From: Rhizobium sp. Root1203
GTDB lineage: Bacteria > Pseudomonadota > Alphaproteobacteria > Rhizobiales > Rhizobiaceae
Reading direction: 5' to 3'
Length of the DNA stretch: 64,000 nucleotides
NCBI RefSeq assembly: GCF_001424945.1
Contig: NZ_LMCW01000068.1
Location: 108,344-172,343 of the forward strand
Shown: piece by piece, positions 7,839 to 17,346 of the stretch
Numbering within the stretch: position 1 is the first letter of the stretch
How the letters are laid out: every line of letters starts with the position of its first letter
Translations under genes and position numbers: made by a program
Notes under the pieces: generated by a model
Databases searched by the model: none
What the model was told of the DNA's origin: nothing
Seen by the model: the letters and a program-made list of their open reading frames with translations, nothing else

Positions 7839-9014
7839 ATGCCTTTCTCGCTTAGACACGCGTTTATGCTGGGCAGCATGATCTTGCTGCCAATTGCAAA
7901 CGCGGCAGCCCAGGACGCGCCGCCTCCCCCACCCGTGACCGTTGCCAAGCCCGTGGTCCGCGACGTCATCGACAACGACGACTTCATCGGCCGGTTCCAG
8001 GCTGTCGACGAAGTGGCCGTTCGCTCACGTGTCGGCGGCTATTTGCAGGAGGTGCACTTCACCGACGGCACTCTGGTCAGGAAGGGCGATCTGCTTTTCG
8101 TTATAGACCAACGGCCGTTCGTCACCGCGTTGAATGAGGCGAATGCGGCCCTGGAGGTCGCGAAGTCCACGCTCGTCTACGCCGAGGCACAGTTCAAGCG
8201 TGCTGAAAGCCTCGCCACAAGCGGCAGCCAGTCGGTTTCCATCCTCGATGATCGCCGCCGTGAATGGGTGTCGGCACAGGCCAATGTACGCGGTGCCCAG
8301 GCGACCGCCGACCGCGCGGCACTCGACCTTGAATATACGAAGATTACGGCCCCGCTCAGCGGACGCATCGACCGCCGGCTGATTTCCACGGGCAATCTCG
8401 TTCAGGCGGACCAGTCCATTCTGACGACAATCGTTTCACTCGATCCGATCGATTTCTACTTCGATGTCGATGAACGGCGTCTGCTCAACTTCGCTCAGAC
8501 GGCGCGCGAACGGGGCAGCGACTTGCAGCAGGGCGGTGGCGGCGTCCAGGTTCAGGTGAGGATTTCAGACTCCAACGAGGAGCCCTTCAAGGGCAAAATG
8601 GACTTTGCCGAAAACCGCATCGACACACAGACCGGCACGATCCGCATCCGCGCCCGCTTCGACAACCCGCACTACATTCTCCAGCCGGGCCTTTTCGGCC
8701 GCGTCTCCGTCGAGGCGTCGAATACCTACAAGGCCATCCTCATACCGGATGAAGCCATTGGCTCGGACCAGAGCCAACGGGTCGTCTATGTCGTCGGGGA
8801 TGACGGAACGGTGTCGGCAAAGCCGGTGCGACCCGGCCCGCGGCTCTATGGCTACCGCGTTATCCGCGAGGGCATGGACGGAAACGAGACGATCGTCGTC
8901 AACGGCCTGATGCGCGCCCACCCGGGCAGCAAGATCACCCCGCAGATGATCGAGCTGCCGCAAAGCCGAGAAGACATCCCGCCGGAAGCGGCAGGTATGG
9001 AGCTCAGCCGATGA
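7839..9014 (+). CDS. RND efflux periplasmic adaptor (AcrA/MexA type)
   Basis: A 391-residue protein with a Sec-type signal peptide (hydrophobic MLGSMILLPIANAAAQ, cut near AAAQ-D). Lipoyl motifs are VRSRVGGYLQEVHFTDGTLV and KITAPLSGRIDRR, and the barrel and membrane-proximal domains follow (GTIRIRARFDNP, LLPGLFGRV-like). There is no lipobox Cys, so unlike AcrA it may not be lipidated. It bridges the RND pump to an outer-membrane channel, which is not encoded here. The stop overlaps the pump start by 4 bp. Confidence 0.95.
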   Translation: MPFSLRHAFMLGSMILLPIANAAAQDAPPPPPVTVAKPVVRDVIDNDDFIGRFQAVDEVAVRSRVGGYLQEVHFTDGTLVRKGDLLFVIDQRPFVTALNEANAALEVAKSTLVYAEAQFKRAESLATSGSQSVSILDDRRREWVSAQANVRGAQATADRAALDLEYTKITAPLSGRIDRRLISTGNLVQADQSILTTIVSLDPIDFYFDVDERRLLNFAQTARERGSDLQQGGGGVQVQVRISDSNEEPFKGKMDFAENRIDTQTGTIRIRARFDNPHYILQPGLFGRVSVEASNTYKAILIPDEAIGSDQSQRVVYVVGDDGTVSAKPVRPGPRLYGYRVIREGMDGNETIVVNGLMRAHPGSKITPQMIELPQSREDIPPEAAGMELSR

Positions 9015-12000
9015 GATTTGCACATTTCTTCGTAGACCGGCCGATCTTCGCGTCCGTTCTCTCCATCGTGCTGCTCATCGTCGGCGGCATCGCCTATTTC
9101 CAGCTCCCGGTCGCGCAGTATCCGGAAATAGCCCCCCCGACGATCGTCATCCGGACGGCCTATCCCGGCGCCGATGCCGAAACGATCGCAAATACCGTCG
9201 CAACCCCGATCGAGCAGGAGGTGAACGGCGTCGAGGACATGCTCTATATGTCCTCCTATTCGACCGCGGACGGCTCCATGGCGCTGACGGTCACCTTCAA
9301 GCTCGGCACCGATCTCGACAAGGCGCAAGTCCTCGTCCAGAACCGCGTGGCAATTGCCGAGCCCCGCCTTCCTGAGGAAGTCCGGCGCATCGGCATCACG
9401 ACGGCAAAGAGTTCGCCGGATCTGATGATGGTCGTGCACCTGCTCTCGCCGAACGAGCGCTACGATCAGCTCTACGTCTCCAACTATGCGCGCACCCGCA
9501 TCCGGGACACGCTCGTCCGTCTCGATGGCGTCGGCGACGTCATCCTGTTCGGGGAGCGCGAATACTCGCTGCGCATCTGGCTCGACCCGCAAAAGCTGTC
9601 GGCCTACGGCATGACGTCCTCCGACGTCGTGCAGGCATTGCGCGATCAGAACGTACAGGTCTCCGGCGGCTCCATCGGCGGGCCGCCGACGTCGGGCACC
9701 AATGCCTTCCAGTACACGGTCACGACGGAAGGCCGCTTCTCCGATGCCCGGCAGTTCCGCTATGTCATCGTGAAGGCAACGCCGGACGGCCGTCTCGTTC
9801 AGCTGCAGGATATCGCCCGCATCGAGCTTGGCGCCAAGGACTACGTCACCAACAGCTATCTCAACGGCAAGCCGGCAGTGGCGCTTGGAATTTTCGCGCG
9901 TCCCGGGACCAATGCCCTGGACGCGGCGGCCTCGATCAGGAAGACGATGGAAACCGTCTCTCAGGATTTCCCGCAGGGCCTGTCCTACGACATCGTCTAT
10001 AATCCGACGGAGTTCATCGCGGAGTCGATCCACGAAGTCTACAAGACGATTGCCGAAGCCGCGATATTGGTTGCCATCGTCGTTCTCGTCTTCCTGCAAT
10101 CCTGGCGGACCGCGATCATTCCGATCGTCGCCATACCGGTCTCGCTGATCGGCACATTCGCCTTCCTGCTCGCCTTTGGCTTCTCCTTGAACATGCTGAC
10201 GCTCTTCGGCCTCGTGCTGGCGATAGGTATCGTCGTGGACGACGCCATCGTCGTCGTGGAGAACGTGGAGCGCAACCTTGCAAAGGGCATGACGCCCCGC
10301 CAGGCCGCCCATGTCACCATGGACGAGGTTGGCACCGCCGTTATTGCGATCTCGCTGGTGCTGATCGCCGTGTTTGTGCCGACGGCCTTCATTCCCGGCC
10401 TTTCCGGACAATTCTACCGGCAGTTCGCGGTGACCATTTCCGTCGCAACGGCGATTTCGGCGCTCAATTCGCTGACCCTCTCGCCGGCACTCGCGGCCCT
10501 CGTTCTCAAGCCGCATGAAGAAAACCACAAACGCGGCAACGTCTTTTCCCGCTTCGGCGGAGCATTGGCGGACGGTTTCAACAGGGGCTTCGACAAGGTC
10601 AGCGCAGGTTATTCCTGGATCGTGCGGCACACGGTTCAGACCATTGCGGGCCGCTGTATCGCCCTGCTCGTCTTCGCCTGCCTGCTCGGCGCCACATATT
10701 ACATGAGCAGGATCGTCCCGAGCGGCTTCGTACCGGTCATGGATCAGGGCTACGCAATCGTCGTCGTGCAGTTGCCAGACGGCGCTGCCCTGTCGCGAAC
10801 GGACGCCGTCATCGAACGTGCCTCGGAGATCATCCGGAACACACCCGGCGTCAAGAATGCGGTGGCATTTTCGGGCTTCAGCGGCGCAACCTTTACCAAC
10901 GCATCCAATGCGGGCGTCGTCTTCGCCGCTTTCGACACGTTCGAAAACCGGCTTGAGCACGGGCAGACGGCCAACAAGATCATCGGGCAGCTCTACGGCA
11001 GCCTGCAGGCGATCCAGGAAGCCTTTATCATCGCCATTCCCCCGCCGCCGATCTCCGGCATCGGCAACGCCGGCGGCTTCAAGATGCAGCTGGTGGACCG
11101 CGAGGGGTCCGACATGCGCCGCGTCCTTGGCGCAGCCTACCAGTTGATGGGAACCGCGAACAAGACGGCCGGGCTGACCGGCGTGTTCACCACCTTCTCC
11201 GCCAGTAGCCCGCAGTATTTCCTACAGATAGACCGCGACAAGGCGCGCGCGCTGAACGTCCCGATCCCCAATATCTTCGACACGCTCTCGATCAACCTCG
11301 GCACGTCCTACGTCAACGACTTCAACGCCTTCGGACGCGTCTACCAGGTGCGCGCGCAGGCCGACCAGCAGTACCGTGTCGAGCGCGACGATATCCTGGC
11401 ACTCAAGGTTCGTTCGGCAACCGGCGCCCTCGTGCCGCTGGGGACGCTGATCGACATTCGCGACACCAGCGGCCCATCGCTGGTCCAGCACTACAACATG
11501 TACGTCTCGGTACCCGTGCAGGGCAACGCCGCACCGGGGGTTTCCACCGGCAGCGCACTCGACACGATGGAAGGCCTCGCCAAGGAGATCCTGCCGGCCG
11601 GAACGACCTTCGAGTGGACCGAAATCGCCTTTCAGGAGCGAAACACCGGCAATACCGCGATCTACATCTTCGCGTTGTCTGTCGTCTTCGTGTTCCTGGC
11701 GCTTTCGGCACAGTATGAAAGCTGGGTCCTGCCACTCGCGATCATCCTGATCGTTCCGCTCGCCATCCTGGCCGCGCTGATCGGCGTGCACCTGCGAGGT
11801 ATGGACAACAACATCCTGACGCAGATCGGACTGATCGTGCTGATCGGCCTGGCAGCGAAGAACGCGATCCTCATCGTCGAGTTTGCAAGACAGGCGCAGG
11901 ACGAAGGAAAATCGGCCGTCGAAGCCGCCATCGAGGCAAGCCACCTGCGTCTGCGCCCGATCCTGATGACTGCTTTTGCTTTTATCTTCGGCGTCGTGCC

Positions 12001-12208
12001 CCTGATGCTCGCCACCGGCCCCGGCGCCGAAATGCGCCAGTCGCTGGGGACAGCCGTTTTCTCCGGGATGCTTGGCGTAACGATCTTCGGCCTGTTCCTG
12101 ACACCCGTTTTCTACGTCGTGTTGCGGGCGCGCCGGCGGAAGTCTGCCCCGACCGCCGGATCCGAAACGCCCGCCGCCGAAGAACCGGCGGTCGAGCCCT
12201 CGTCATAA
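9011..12208 (+). CDS. RND multidrug efflux pump, inner-membrane subunit (AcrB/HAE1 type)
   Basis: A 1065-residue proton-driven drug exporter. It opens with the family signature FFVDRPIFASVLSIVLLIVG and has two large periplasmic loops and twelve expected membrane segments. The proton-relay aspartates are seen in GIVVDDAIVVVENVER (TM4), and the C-terminal repeat has GLAAKNAILIVEFA. The sequence PPPPISGIGNAGGFK in the second loop is typical of HAE1 transporters. It is cotranscribed with the adaptor (ATGA overlap). Its closest named relatives by general resemblance are the Brucella/Agrobacterium Bep/Ame-type pumps. The gene overlaps the convergent exoZ by 6 bp. Confidence 0.96.
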   Translation: MRFAHFFVDRPIFASVLSIVLLIVGGIAYFQLPVAQYPEIAPPTIVIRTAYPGADAETIANTVATPIEQEVNGVEDMLYMSSYSTADGSMALTVTFKLGTDLDKAQVLVQNRVAIAEPRLPEEVRRIGITTAKSSPDLMMVVHLLSPNERYDQLYVSNYARTRIRDTLVRLDGVGDVILFGEREYSLRIWLDPQKLSAYGMTSSDVVQALRDQNVQVSGGSIGGPPTSGTNAFQYTVTTEGRFSDARQFRYVIVKATPDGRLVQLQDIARIELGAKDYVTNSYLNGKPAVALGIFARPGTNALDAAASIRKTMETVSQDFPQGLSYDIVYNPTEFIAESIHEVYKTIAEAAILVAIVVLVFLQSWRTAIIPIVAIPVSLIGTFAFLLAFGFSLNMLTLFGLVLAIGIVVDDAIVVVENVERNLAKGMTPRQAAHVTMDEVGTAVIAISLVLIAVFVPTAFIPGLSGQFYRQFAVTISVATAISALNSLTLSPALAALVLKPHEENHKRGNVFSRFGGALADGFNRGFDKVSAGYSWIVRHTVQTIAGRCIALLVFACLLGATYYMSRIVPSGFVPVMDQGYAIVVVQLPDGAALSRTDAVIERASEIIRNTPGVKNAVAFSGFSGATFTNASNAGVVFAAFDTFENRLEHGQTANKIIGQLYGSLQAIQEAFIIAIPPPPISGIGNAGGFKMQLVDREGSDMRRVLGAAYQLMGTANKTAGLTGVFTTFSASSPQYFLQIDRDKARALNVPIPNIFDTLSINLGTSYVNDFNAFGRVYQVRAQADQQYRVERDDILALKVRSATGALVPLGTLIDIRDTSGPSLVQHYNMYVSVPVQGNAAPGVSTGSALDTMEGLAKEILPAGTTFEWTEIAFQERNTGNTAIYIFALSVVFVFLALSAQYESWVLPLAIILIVPLAILAALIGVHLRGMDNNILTQIGLIVLIGLAAKNAILIVEFARQAQDEGKSAVEAAIEASHLRLRPILMTAFAFIFGVVPLMLATGPGAEMRQSLGTAVFSGMLGVTIFGLFLTPVFYVVLRARRRKSAPTAGSETPAAEEPAVEPSS

Positions 12209-13210
12209 GGGACGCCGCGCGAGCGCGCCCTGCTTCGGCCCGGTTCGGGAAAGCAGCTTTTTCAACGGCTTTTCGACGAGTTCGTAGGCCGCAGCGCCGA
12301 GGATGGTGCCGCCGATGACAGCTGCAACGACGGTGACGGCAGTCGAAAGGCCGACCATGCCGGCTGCCTTCACGATCACCGAGATCGCCAGCGTGTGCCA
12401 GAGATAGATCGAGTAGGACGCATCGCCGAGATAGGTCAGGACCGGGACGCGACCGATGCTTCCATCGGCTTCCAGCGACACCATCCCGTAGACAAGAGCC
12501 ATCGCCAGCGGACCGCAGATCGCCTCATTGAAGTCGGCTCCGATCAGGAAGATGGCCGCAAAGCCGGACAGCGATGCGCCGATGCAGGCCAACCCCAGGC
12601 TTGTGCCGGCAATCCACCGCCGCAGCCAGAGTTCCGCCAGGAACACTCCCCCGAGAAACTCGAGGATGATCGGCCGGGTGTAGGTATAGAGAGCCGGGGA
12701 CGTCGGTCGGAGGAACAGGCCGATCAGGAAGAAACCACCGAAGGCGGCCGACAGGAAGATCAGCCTCCAGTTTCGTGGCAGGAAAAGTGCGCCCGCAAAG
12801 AGCACATAGAAGAAGATCTCGAAATTCAGCGTCCATCCCTGCACGAGAACCGGCCAGATCTCGCCGTTGCTCGGCGAGATCATGGGAACGAAGAACAGCG
12901 AGGCGAGAACATGCGCGCCCGTCAGCTGGAGGTTCGGAAAGAGCCCCGCAACGGCCCCGACGATCATGACGGCGGTCACCAGCCAGTATGAGGGGGCGAT
13001 GCGGCGAATGCGGTCGAGCAAAAAGCCCTGCGGCGTCATTGGCCGGCGTTCGCTGATCACCCACATGATGAACCCGCTGATGACGAAGAACACGTCGACG
13101 CCTGCGGCACCGATCGCGAAGTGCTCGCCCGATTTTTCCGCCGCATGAAAGACGACGACGGCAAGTGCCGCAAAGGCACGCAGATATTGGATGCCGTAAA
13201 GAGTCTTCAT
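12203..13210 (-). CDS. exoZ: Succinoglycan O-acetyltransferase ExoZ (acyltransferase 3 family)
   Basis: A 335-residue multi-pass membrane acyltransferase. The acyltransferase-3 opening IQYLRAFAALAVVVFHA carries the conserved His, and FFVISGFIMW and RIRRIAPSYWL follow. In Sinorhizobium meliloti ExoZ O-acetylates succinoglycan. Here the gene is downstream of exoQ-exoF-exoY in the same orientation, the order known from S. meliloti, which supports the name. GAGGGAA precedes the ATG. The 3' end overlaps the convergent RND gene by 6 bp. Confidence 0.85.
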   Translation of the reverse strand: MKTLYGIQYLRAFAALAVVVFHAAEKSGEHFAIGAAGVDVFFVISGFIMWVISERRPMTPQGFLLDRIRRIAPSYWLVTAVMIVGAVAGLFPNLQLTGAHVLASLFFVPMISPSNGEIWPVLVQGWTLNFEIFFYVLFAGALFLPRNWRLIFLSAAFGGFFLIGLFLRPTSPALYTYTRPIILEFLGGVFLAELWLRRWIAGTSLGLACIGASLSGFAAIFLIGADFNEAICGPLAMALVYGMVSLEADGSIGRVPVLTYLGDASYSIYLWHTLAISVIVKAAGMVGLSTAVTVVAAVIGGTILGAAAYELVEKPLKKLLSRTGPKQGALARRPL

Positions 13211-13261
13211 CCGGTTCCCTCGAATAGCCGGTCAAGGCCGGCCTGAAATGCAAAAATGACG

Positions 13262-14527
13262 TTATGACATCGCCGGTAGTGGCGGCCTCTCGCGCCGCCA
13301 AGTCCCGGCAACCGGCTGGCGACGCGAGACTACCAATTTCCCGGCAGCGAAATAGAAGAGAAACGTGCCGACGTTGTAGGGCGTCAGAATGTCGATCTCG
13401 ACGAAGGATCGGATCGTAAGCAGCACCGCGATCGAGAACAGCAGATGCGACTCGTCGTTCCTCAAGTCCTCGATCAGCCGGCGAAGATGCCCCCACAGAA
13501 TCTTCAGGAGCGTCACGGCAAGAACCAGCACCCCGGCCAGCCCAAGCTCGACGGCCGTCTCGATGTAGGTGTTGTGGAAGTGGAAACCGCTGCGCGAGCC
13601 GATAAAGAATTCTTCCCACAGGCGCTCGGGTTCGGAGAAACCCTGAACCCAGTAGGCCTGGTATCCGACGCCGAAAATCGGGTACTGCTTCGCGGCCTCG
13701 ATGCCCTGCTGCCAGAGATAGGTGCGCCCCGTCAGCGTCGAATCCTTGCCGAAGATACCGAGCACGGCATCGACCGCACCGAGATAGACGCCGGCGACCG
13801 CCAGCACGATGACGGCGACACCCCCGCCGACGACCAGCAGTTTGCGCTGCTGGGGCGACAACGACAGGACGATCCGAAGCCCCAACATCAGCGCAATGAC
13901 GACAACCGTGGTCAGCACCGATGTCGCCGATTGGCAGGCAAGCAGGCAATAGGCCGACAGCATTCCCACCACGCCTGCGGCGGCCATCCAAAGCCGGCGC
14001 TCGCCGAAGATGAAAACGGCCGCAACGCAGACGATCAGACCGAGCGACGCATAGAAGCCTAGCTGGTTCTTGGATGCGAAGGCACCGACGAAACTGAACG
14101 TGCCATCGAGCGGGTCGTACTCGTAGTAGCCGAACAGCAGCGAGTAGATGAGAACGATGCCGACGCCCGCGATCATGCCGACCGTCAGCGTCCTCGCGTC
14201 GAGGACCCTGACGGCAACCAGGGCGCAGATCACCTGCGTCAGGTACTGGATGCTCGCGCGCATCGAAATACTGGGAACGGCCGACCAGAAGACCGACAGG
14301 AACGCCAGTGCGGCGAAGGCGAAGAGCCACAGGTATCTGTTGTAGTTCCCGAGCACGGTCCGATAGTCGACCGCTATCAGGGGCAGCCAGAGCGCATAGT
14401 ACAGCAATATCGCCACCTGCCCGAACTTGATCGAGTAGGCGAAACAGAAAAGCGATAGCGCCACGGCGGGAATGGCATAGGCCTGATTCCCGCCGGGCTG
14501 AATGAGCGCCGACTTTGCGATACGCAT
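13262..14527 (-). CDS. exoQ: ExoQ-like polysaccharide polymerase (Wzy/O-antigen ligase family)
   Basis: A 421-residue protein made almost wholly of membrane segments, with a large loop bearing the Wzy/WaaL-type motif region (GAFASKNQLGFYASLGLIVC; GFHFHNTYIETAVELG). In S. meliloti ExoQ polymerises succinoglycan octasaccharides into high-molecular-weight chains. Gene order (exoF upstream with a 9 bp gap, exoZ downstream with a 51 bp gap) and family agree with exoQ. Start ATG 14527 has two GAGG boxes just upstream. Confidence 0.87.
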   Translation of the reverse strand: MRIAKSALIQPGGNQAYAIPAVALSLFCFAYSIKFGQVAILLYYALWLPLIAVDYRTVLGNYNRYLWLFAFAALAFLSVFWSAVPSISMRASIQYLTQVICALVAVRVLDARTLTVGMIAGVGIVLIYSLLFGYYEYDPLDGTFSFVGAFASKNQLGFYASLGLIVCVAAVFIFGERRLWMAAAGVVGMLSAYCLLACQSATSVLTTVVVIALMLGLRIVLSLSPQQRKLLVVGGGVAVIVLAVAGVYLGAVDAVLGIFGKDSTLTGRTYLWQQGIEAAKQYPIFGVGYQAYWVQGFSEPERLWEEFFIGSRSGFHFHNTYIETAVELGLAGVLVLAVTLLKILWGHLRRLIEDLRNDESHLLFSIAVLLTIRSFVEIDILTPYNVGTFLFYFAAGKLVVSRRQPVAGTWRRERPPLPAMS

Positions 14528-14536
14528 GCTGCCTCG

Positions 14537-15823
14537 TTACCTCATGTACAGTCCGGCGGTGACCTTGATCAGGTCGCCGGGCTGCAGTGCGGTATTCTCC
14601 TGCACCGGAATTTCCTTCGGCTGTCCATCGACGTCGCGAATGATCGAGTAGGCAATGCTCGCTGCACCGCTGGTGTTGTCGAAACGCGCCGCATCGGTCG
14701 ACTGCGTGAGCGCCTCGGACATCAGCGAATTGCTGGTCGCAAGCTTGAGATTGAGTTCGTCGAGCTGCGCATCGGCATTCTGGAGTTCCTGCGCAATCTG
14801 GGCATCCCGATCGTTTCGAAGCGTGATCTCATCCTGATTGGCCTTGCTGATGTCCTGCTTGGCCTTCAGCGAATTGGTGTCGATATCGAGAAGCGTCGCC
14901 TCGATATCGGCGGCACGCTGTTCTGCCGCCATCTTCCGGGCGCTCAGCGCCAGGCCCTTCTCCGCCAGATCCTCGACCTTGTCGCGATCTTCCGTTGCCA
15001 GCTGAAGCTGCCGGCTCTGCGTTTCGGTCTTCTTGGCCAGCGTCTCGACTTCGCTCTGCAGCAGTGCCCGCAGATCGTCGAGGGCCTGAAGCTGCAGCGT
15101 CAGCCGCTTCTTGCGCGACGTCATCAGCGCCGCCTCGCTTGCGACCAGTGCCTTGGCCTCGGGCTTGTCCTGAAGCTCCTTCGGCATTTCGAAGGAATCC
15201 TGGTTTGCCGCTTCGGCACGCAGGCGGGCCTGCTTCACGAGCAGCCGTGCCCGGTCGGCCATGTAGACGACAGCGTCGCCCTTGGCATTGATGAAGTCTC
15301 GGGCGAACCGCTGGCCCGCTTCCGCGCGGCGGAGCCCGCCGGCAATGCTCACGGCTTTGACGACAGTGAGATTCGGAGCGAACGGATACTCGCCCGGCTT
15401 TTCGATATCGCCGGACAGGTAGACAGGCCGGAACTGCGACAGCTCGACGGAGGCCGACGGCCGATCCTTCAGGGCGAATTTCTTCTGCAGCGCCGAACCG
15501 ATCTCCTGTGAAATCGCATCCGTCGTCTTGCCGGAAGCCGGCATGTCGCCGACGAACGGCAGGGAAATGCTTCCGGACGGGCCGACCGTGTAATCCCCGC
15601 TGATGACCGACCAGTCGCGTATCGTTCCATCGGCTGTCTGCCATTCTGCCACGCGAATGGCGAGCTTATCCATCACCCCAAGGCGGTATTCGTCCGCGCT
15701 GACAATGCATGAGGACAGCAGAAAGGCACCCAATCCGGCCGCAACCGCGATACCGGATTGTACAGCACGGGTTCGCCCGGCCTTGCCATACCCGGCCTTG
15801 CCATCGATGAAGCGTTTTTTCAT
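14537..15823 (-). CDS. exoF: ExoF polysaccharide export/biosynthesis protein (OPX family)
   Basis: A 428-residue secreted protein with a hydrophobic N-terminal signal ending near LLSSCIVSADEYRLG; a Cys in SSC could be lipidated. The polysaccharide-export domain begins at YRLGVMDKLAIRVAEW, and an SLBB-type segment follows (PVYLSGDIEKPGEYPF). A long predicted coiled coil spans roughly residues 190-370, and the protein ends in a second small domain (GDLIKVTAGLYMR). In S. meliloti ExoF is needed with ExoY for the first step and for export. ATG 15823 is preferred to a TTG at 15850 that would precede the signal peptide. Confidence 0.9.
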   Translation of the reverse strand: MKKRFIDGKAGYGKAGRTRAVQSGIAVAAGLGAFLLSSCIVSADEYRLGVMDKLAIRVAEWQTADGTIRDWSVISGDYTVGPSGSISLPFVGDMPASGKTTDAISQEIGSALQKKFALKDRPSASVELSQFRPVYLSGDIEKPGEYPFAPNLTVVKAVSIAGGLRRAEAGQRFARDFINAKGDAVVYMADRARLLVKQARLRAEAANQDSFEMPKELQDKPEAKALVASEAALMTSRKKRLTLQLQALDDLRALLQSEVETLAKKTETQSRQLQLATEDRDKVEDLAEKGLALSARKMAAEQRAADIEATLLDIDTNSLKAKQDISKANQDEITLRNDRDAQIAQELQNADAQLDELNLKLATSNSLMSEALTQSTDAARFDNTSGAASIAYSIIRDVDGQPKEIPVQENTALQPGDLIKVTAGLYMR

Positions 15824-15898
15824 ATCTTTACCCGTATGTCGGCACGACAAAGCCTAAGGCGTTGCCGCGCAGTTTCTCGTTGAGCTTTGGATACGCGG

Positions 15899-16579
15899 CT
15901 AGTAGCTGCCGCGTTGGGCGCAAACCGCGGGGATGGTGCGTGCGATGATCACGACATCCCGGACCAGCGACCAGTTTTCGACATAGTGCGTGTCGAAAGC
16001 GACGCGAGCTGCATAAGAGACATCGTTGCGTCCGCTCACCTGCCAGAGGCCGGTCAGACCGGGGCGCGACTGCAAATAGTAGACCGCCGCATGCTCGTAC
16101 ATCTCAAGTTCGTCTTGAACGACGGGACGCGGACCGACGATGCTCATTTCGCCGCGAATGATATTGAAGAGCTGTGGCAGCTCATCGAGGCTCAACTTGC
16201 GCAACACCGCACCGACAGCCGTGACCCTGGGGTCATGCTGCAGTTTGCGCGTTGCACGCCATTCTTCCATGGCCTGGGGATTGTTCCGCAGGTAGTCCTG
16301 CAGGACCTTGTCCCCGTTGGTGACCATTGTCCGGAATTTCAGGCAACGGAACTCCTGGCCATTGTGGCCGATACGGCGATGCCCATAGAAGGCCGGACCT
16401 TTGTCCGACAGCTTCACAAGCAACATCACCATCAAAAAAATCGGGCTTAGGAAGACAAGCCCGAGGAAGGCAGCGGACACATCGAATGCCCGTTTTGCGA
16501 AACCGCCCGTGGGCGGAAACACGCTTTCATGAACTGCGCCATAAAATGGCGAACTGTCCGATCTCGTCGCAGACTTCAT
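15899..16579 (-). CDS. exoY: ExoY undecaprenyl-phosphate galactosyl-phosphate transferase
   Basis: A 226-residue initiating sugar-phosphate transferase. It has an N-terminal membrane segment (AFLGLVFLSPIFLMVMLLV), then the conserved bacterial sugar transferase motifs KFRTM, LRKLSLDELPQLFNI and SRPGLTGLWQVSGR. ExoY moves galactose-1-phosphate from UDP-galactose to the lipid carrier and so starts each succinoglycan unit. It heads the minus-strand operon exoY-exoF-exoQ-exoZ. A 767 bp intergenic region to exoX, long for this window, suggests complex control of initiation. Confidence 0.95.
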   Translation of the reverse strand: MKSATRSDSSPFYGAVHESVFPPTGGFAKRAFDVSAAFLGLVFLSPIFLMVMLLVKLSDKGPAFYGHRRIGHNGQEFRCLKFRTMVTNGDKVLQDYLRNNPQAMEEWRATRKLQHDPRVTAVGAVLRKLSLDELPQLFNIIRGEMSIVGPRPVVQDELEMYEHAAVYYLQSRPGLTGLWQVSGRNDVSYAARVAFDTHYVENWSLVRDVVIIARTIPAVCAQRGSY

Positions 16580-17346
16580 AGAGGTAACTCCACTTATGTT
16601 TGCCGTTTGGTCGGTGGCTCAGGACGCTGAGGTAGCGCTGACGAGTTCGAAGTGTATGAGCGGAATTTGTTTTTTTAAGCCACATTTTTAAAACCAATTG
16701 TTTTCGAAGGGTTTTGGCAACGTTTGTTCAACTTTTTGTTTTTCAGATATTACTGAAATAGCTATACATCCGGCGGACTTCCTTGAAATAACCTTGATGC
16801 GTTGTAATAAAACTTTCGGACATTGCTTCCGCCGCCAAAGCTACTGAAGTCTAGGTCGTTGCGGTAGATCGGTGCGAAGTCATCGTTTGCATCAACGGCT
16901 TCTGCATCGGACAGGTTTTTGATCTTGGCGCGCGCCAATTTATTGCATCGCAGCATTAATTTTGCGATGCACTCACAAATCGTTTGAAATTAAAACTGTG
17001 TAATAAAAGTTGAACGTACAACGCTATCTACGCGCTCCCCGGAGACGGAAATGTGGCACGAACAGGAACGTGTATTGCCAAATTCGTCGCAACCATTGCG
17101 CATAACGCAACTTTAATGATGTTGCGTGTTTCGCGCTGTTCGGCACCGTTAAGTGGCATTTTTACCAATCGCCGGAACAAACATTTAAGATCGTGCTTGT
17201 ACTACCGGGCCGTGGACGCAAAAAACGTCTCCAGAGCTTCTGTTGCAAGGCGAAGTCCTGTAAACATAACTACACAAGGGTCCTGGGGAAGCGTTCGTAT
17301 TCAATGGATGTTCATTGAACGAGGCGCCCCGATGGGGAGGCAACAC
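16580..17346. promoter_or_regulatory. exoY-exoX divergent regulatory region
   Basis: This is the longest non-coding stretch in the window and is clearly AT-richer than the genes. It holds the promoters of exoY (minus) and exoX (plus). Visible elements are GTTCAACTTTT at 16726-16736 and its exact inverse AAAAGTTGAAC at 17005-17015, the palindrome TTTCAG-N6-CTGAAA at 16741-16758, and the 9-mer GTAATAAAA twice (near 16804 and 17000). In S. meliloti this control region receives input from several regulators; which bind here cannot be read off. Short open frames in it (for example 16762-16956 minus) lack coding character. Confidence 0.65.
16741..16758. promoter_or_regulatory. Palindrome upstream of exoY, candidate operator
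   Basis: TTTCAG (16741-16746), six-base spacer ATATTA, CTGAAA (16753-16758): a perfect 6 bp inverted repeat, 162 bp upstream of the exoY start codon in AT-rich sequence. The geometry suits a dimeric regulator. The binder is unknown. Confidence 0.4.

Noticed and set aside
8852..10960. 702-residue open frame on the minus strand opposite the RND pump gene
   Set aside because: It mirrors the RND gene, is rich in Arg, Asp and His, has no domain pattern and no ribosome-binding site. High GC in codon third positions often leaves such antisense frames open.
12525..14330. 601-residue minus-strand frame running across exoZ and exoQ in another frame
   Set aside because: It spans the ends of two well-supported genes and is Arg-rich without membrane segments, so it is a shifted-frame shadow.
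16762..16956. 64-residue minus-strand frame in the exoY-exoX region
   Set aside because: It has no ribosome-binding site and lies within AT-rich regulatory DNA that has repeats and palindromes.
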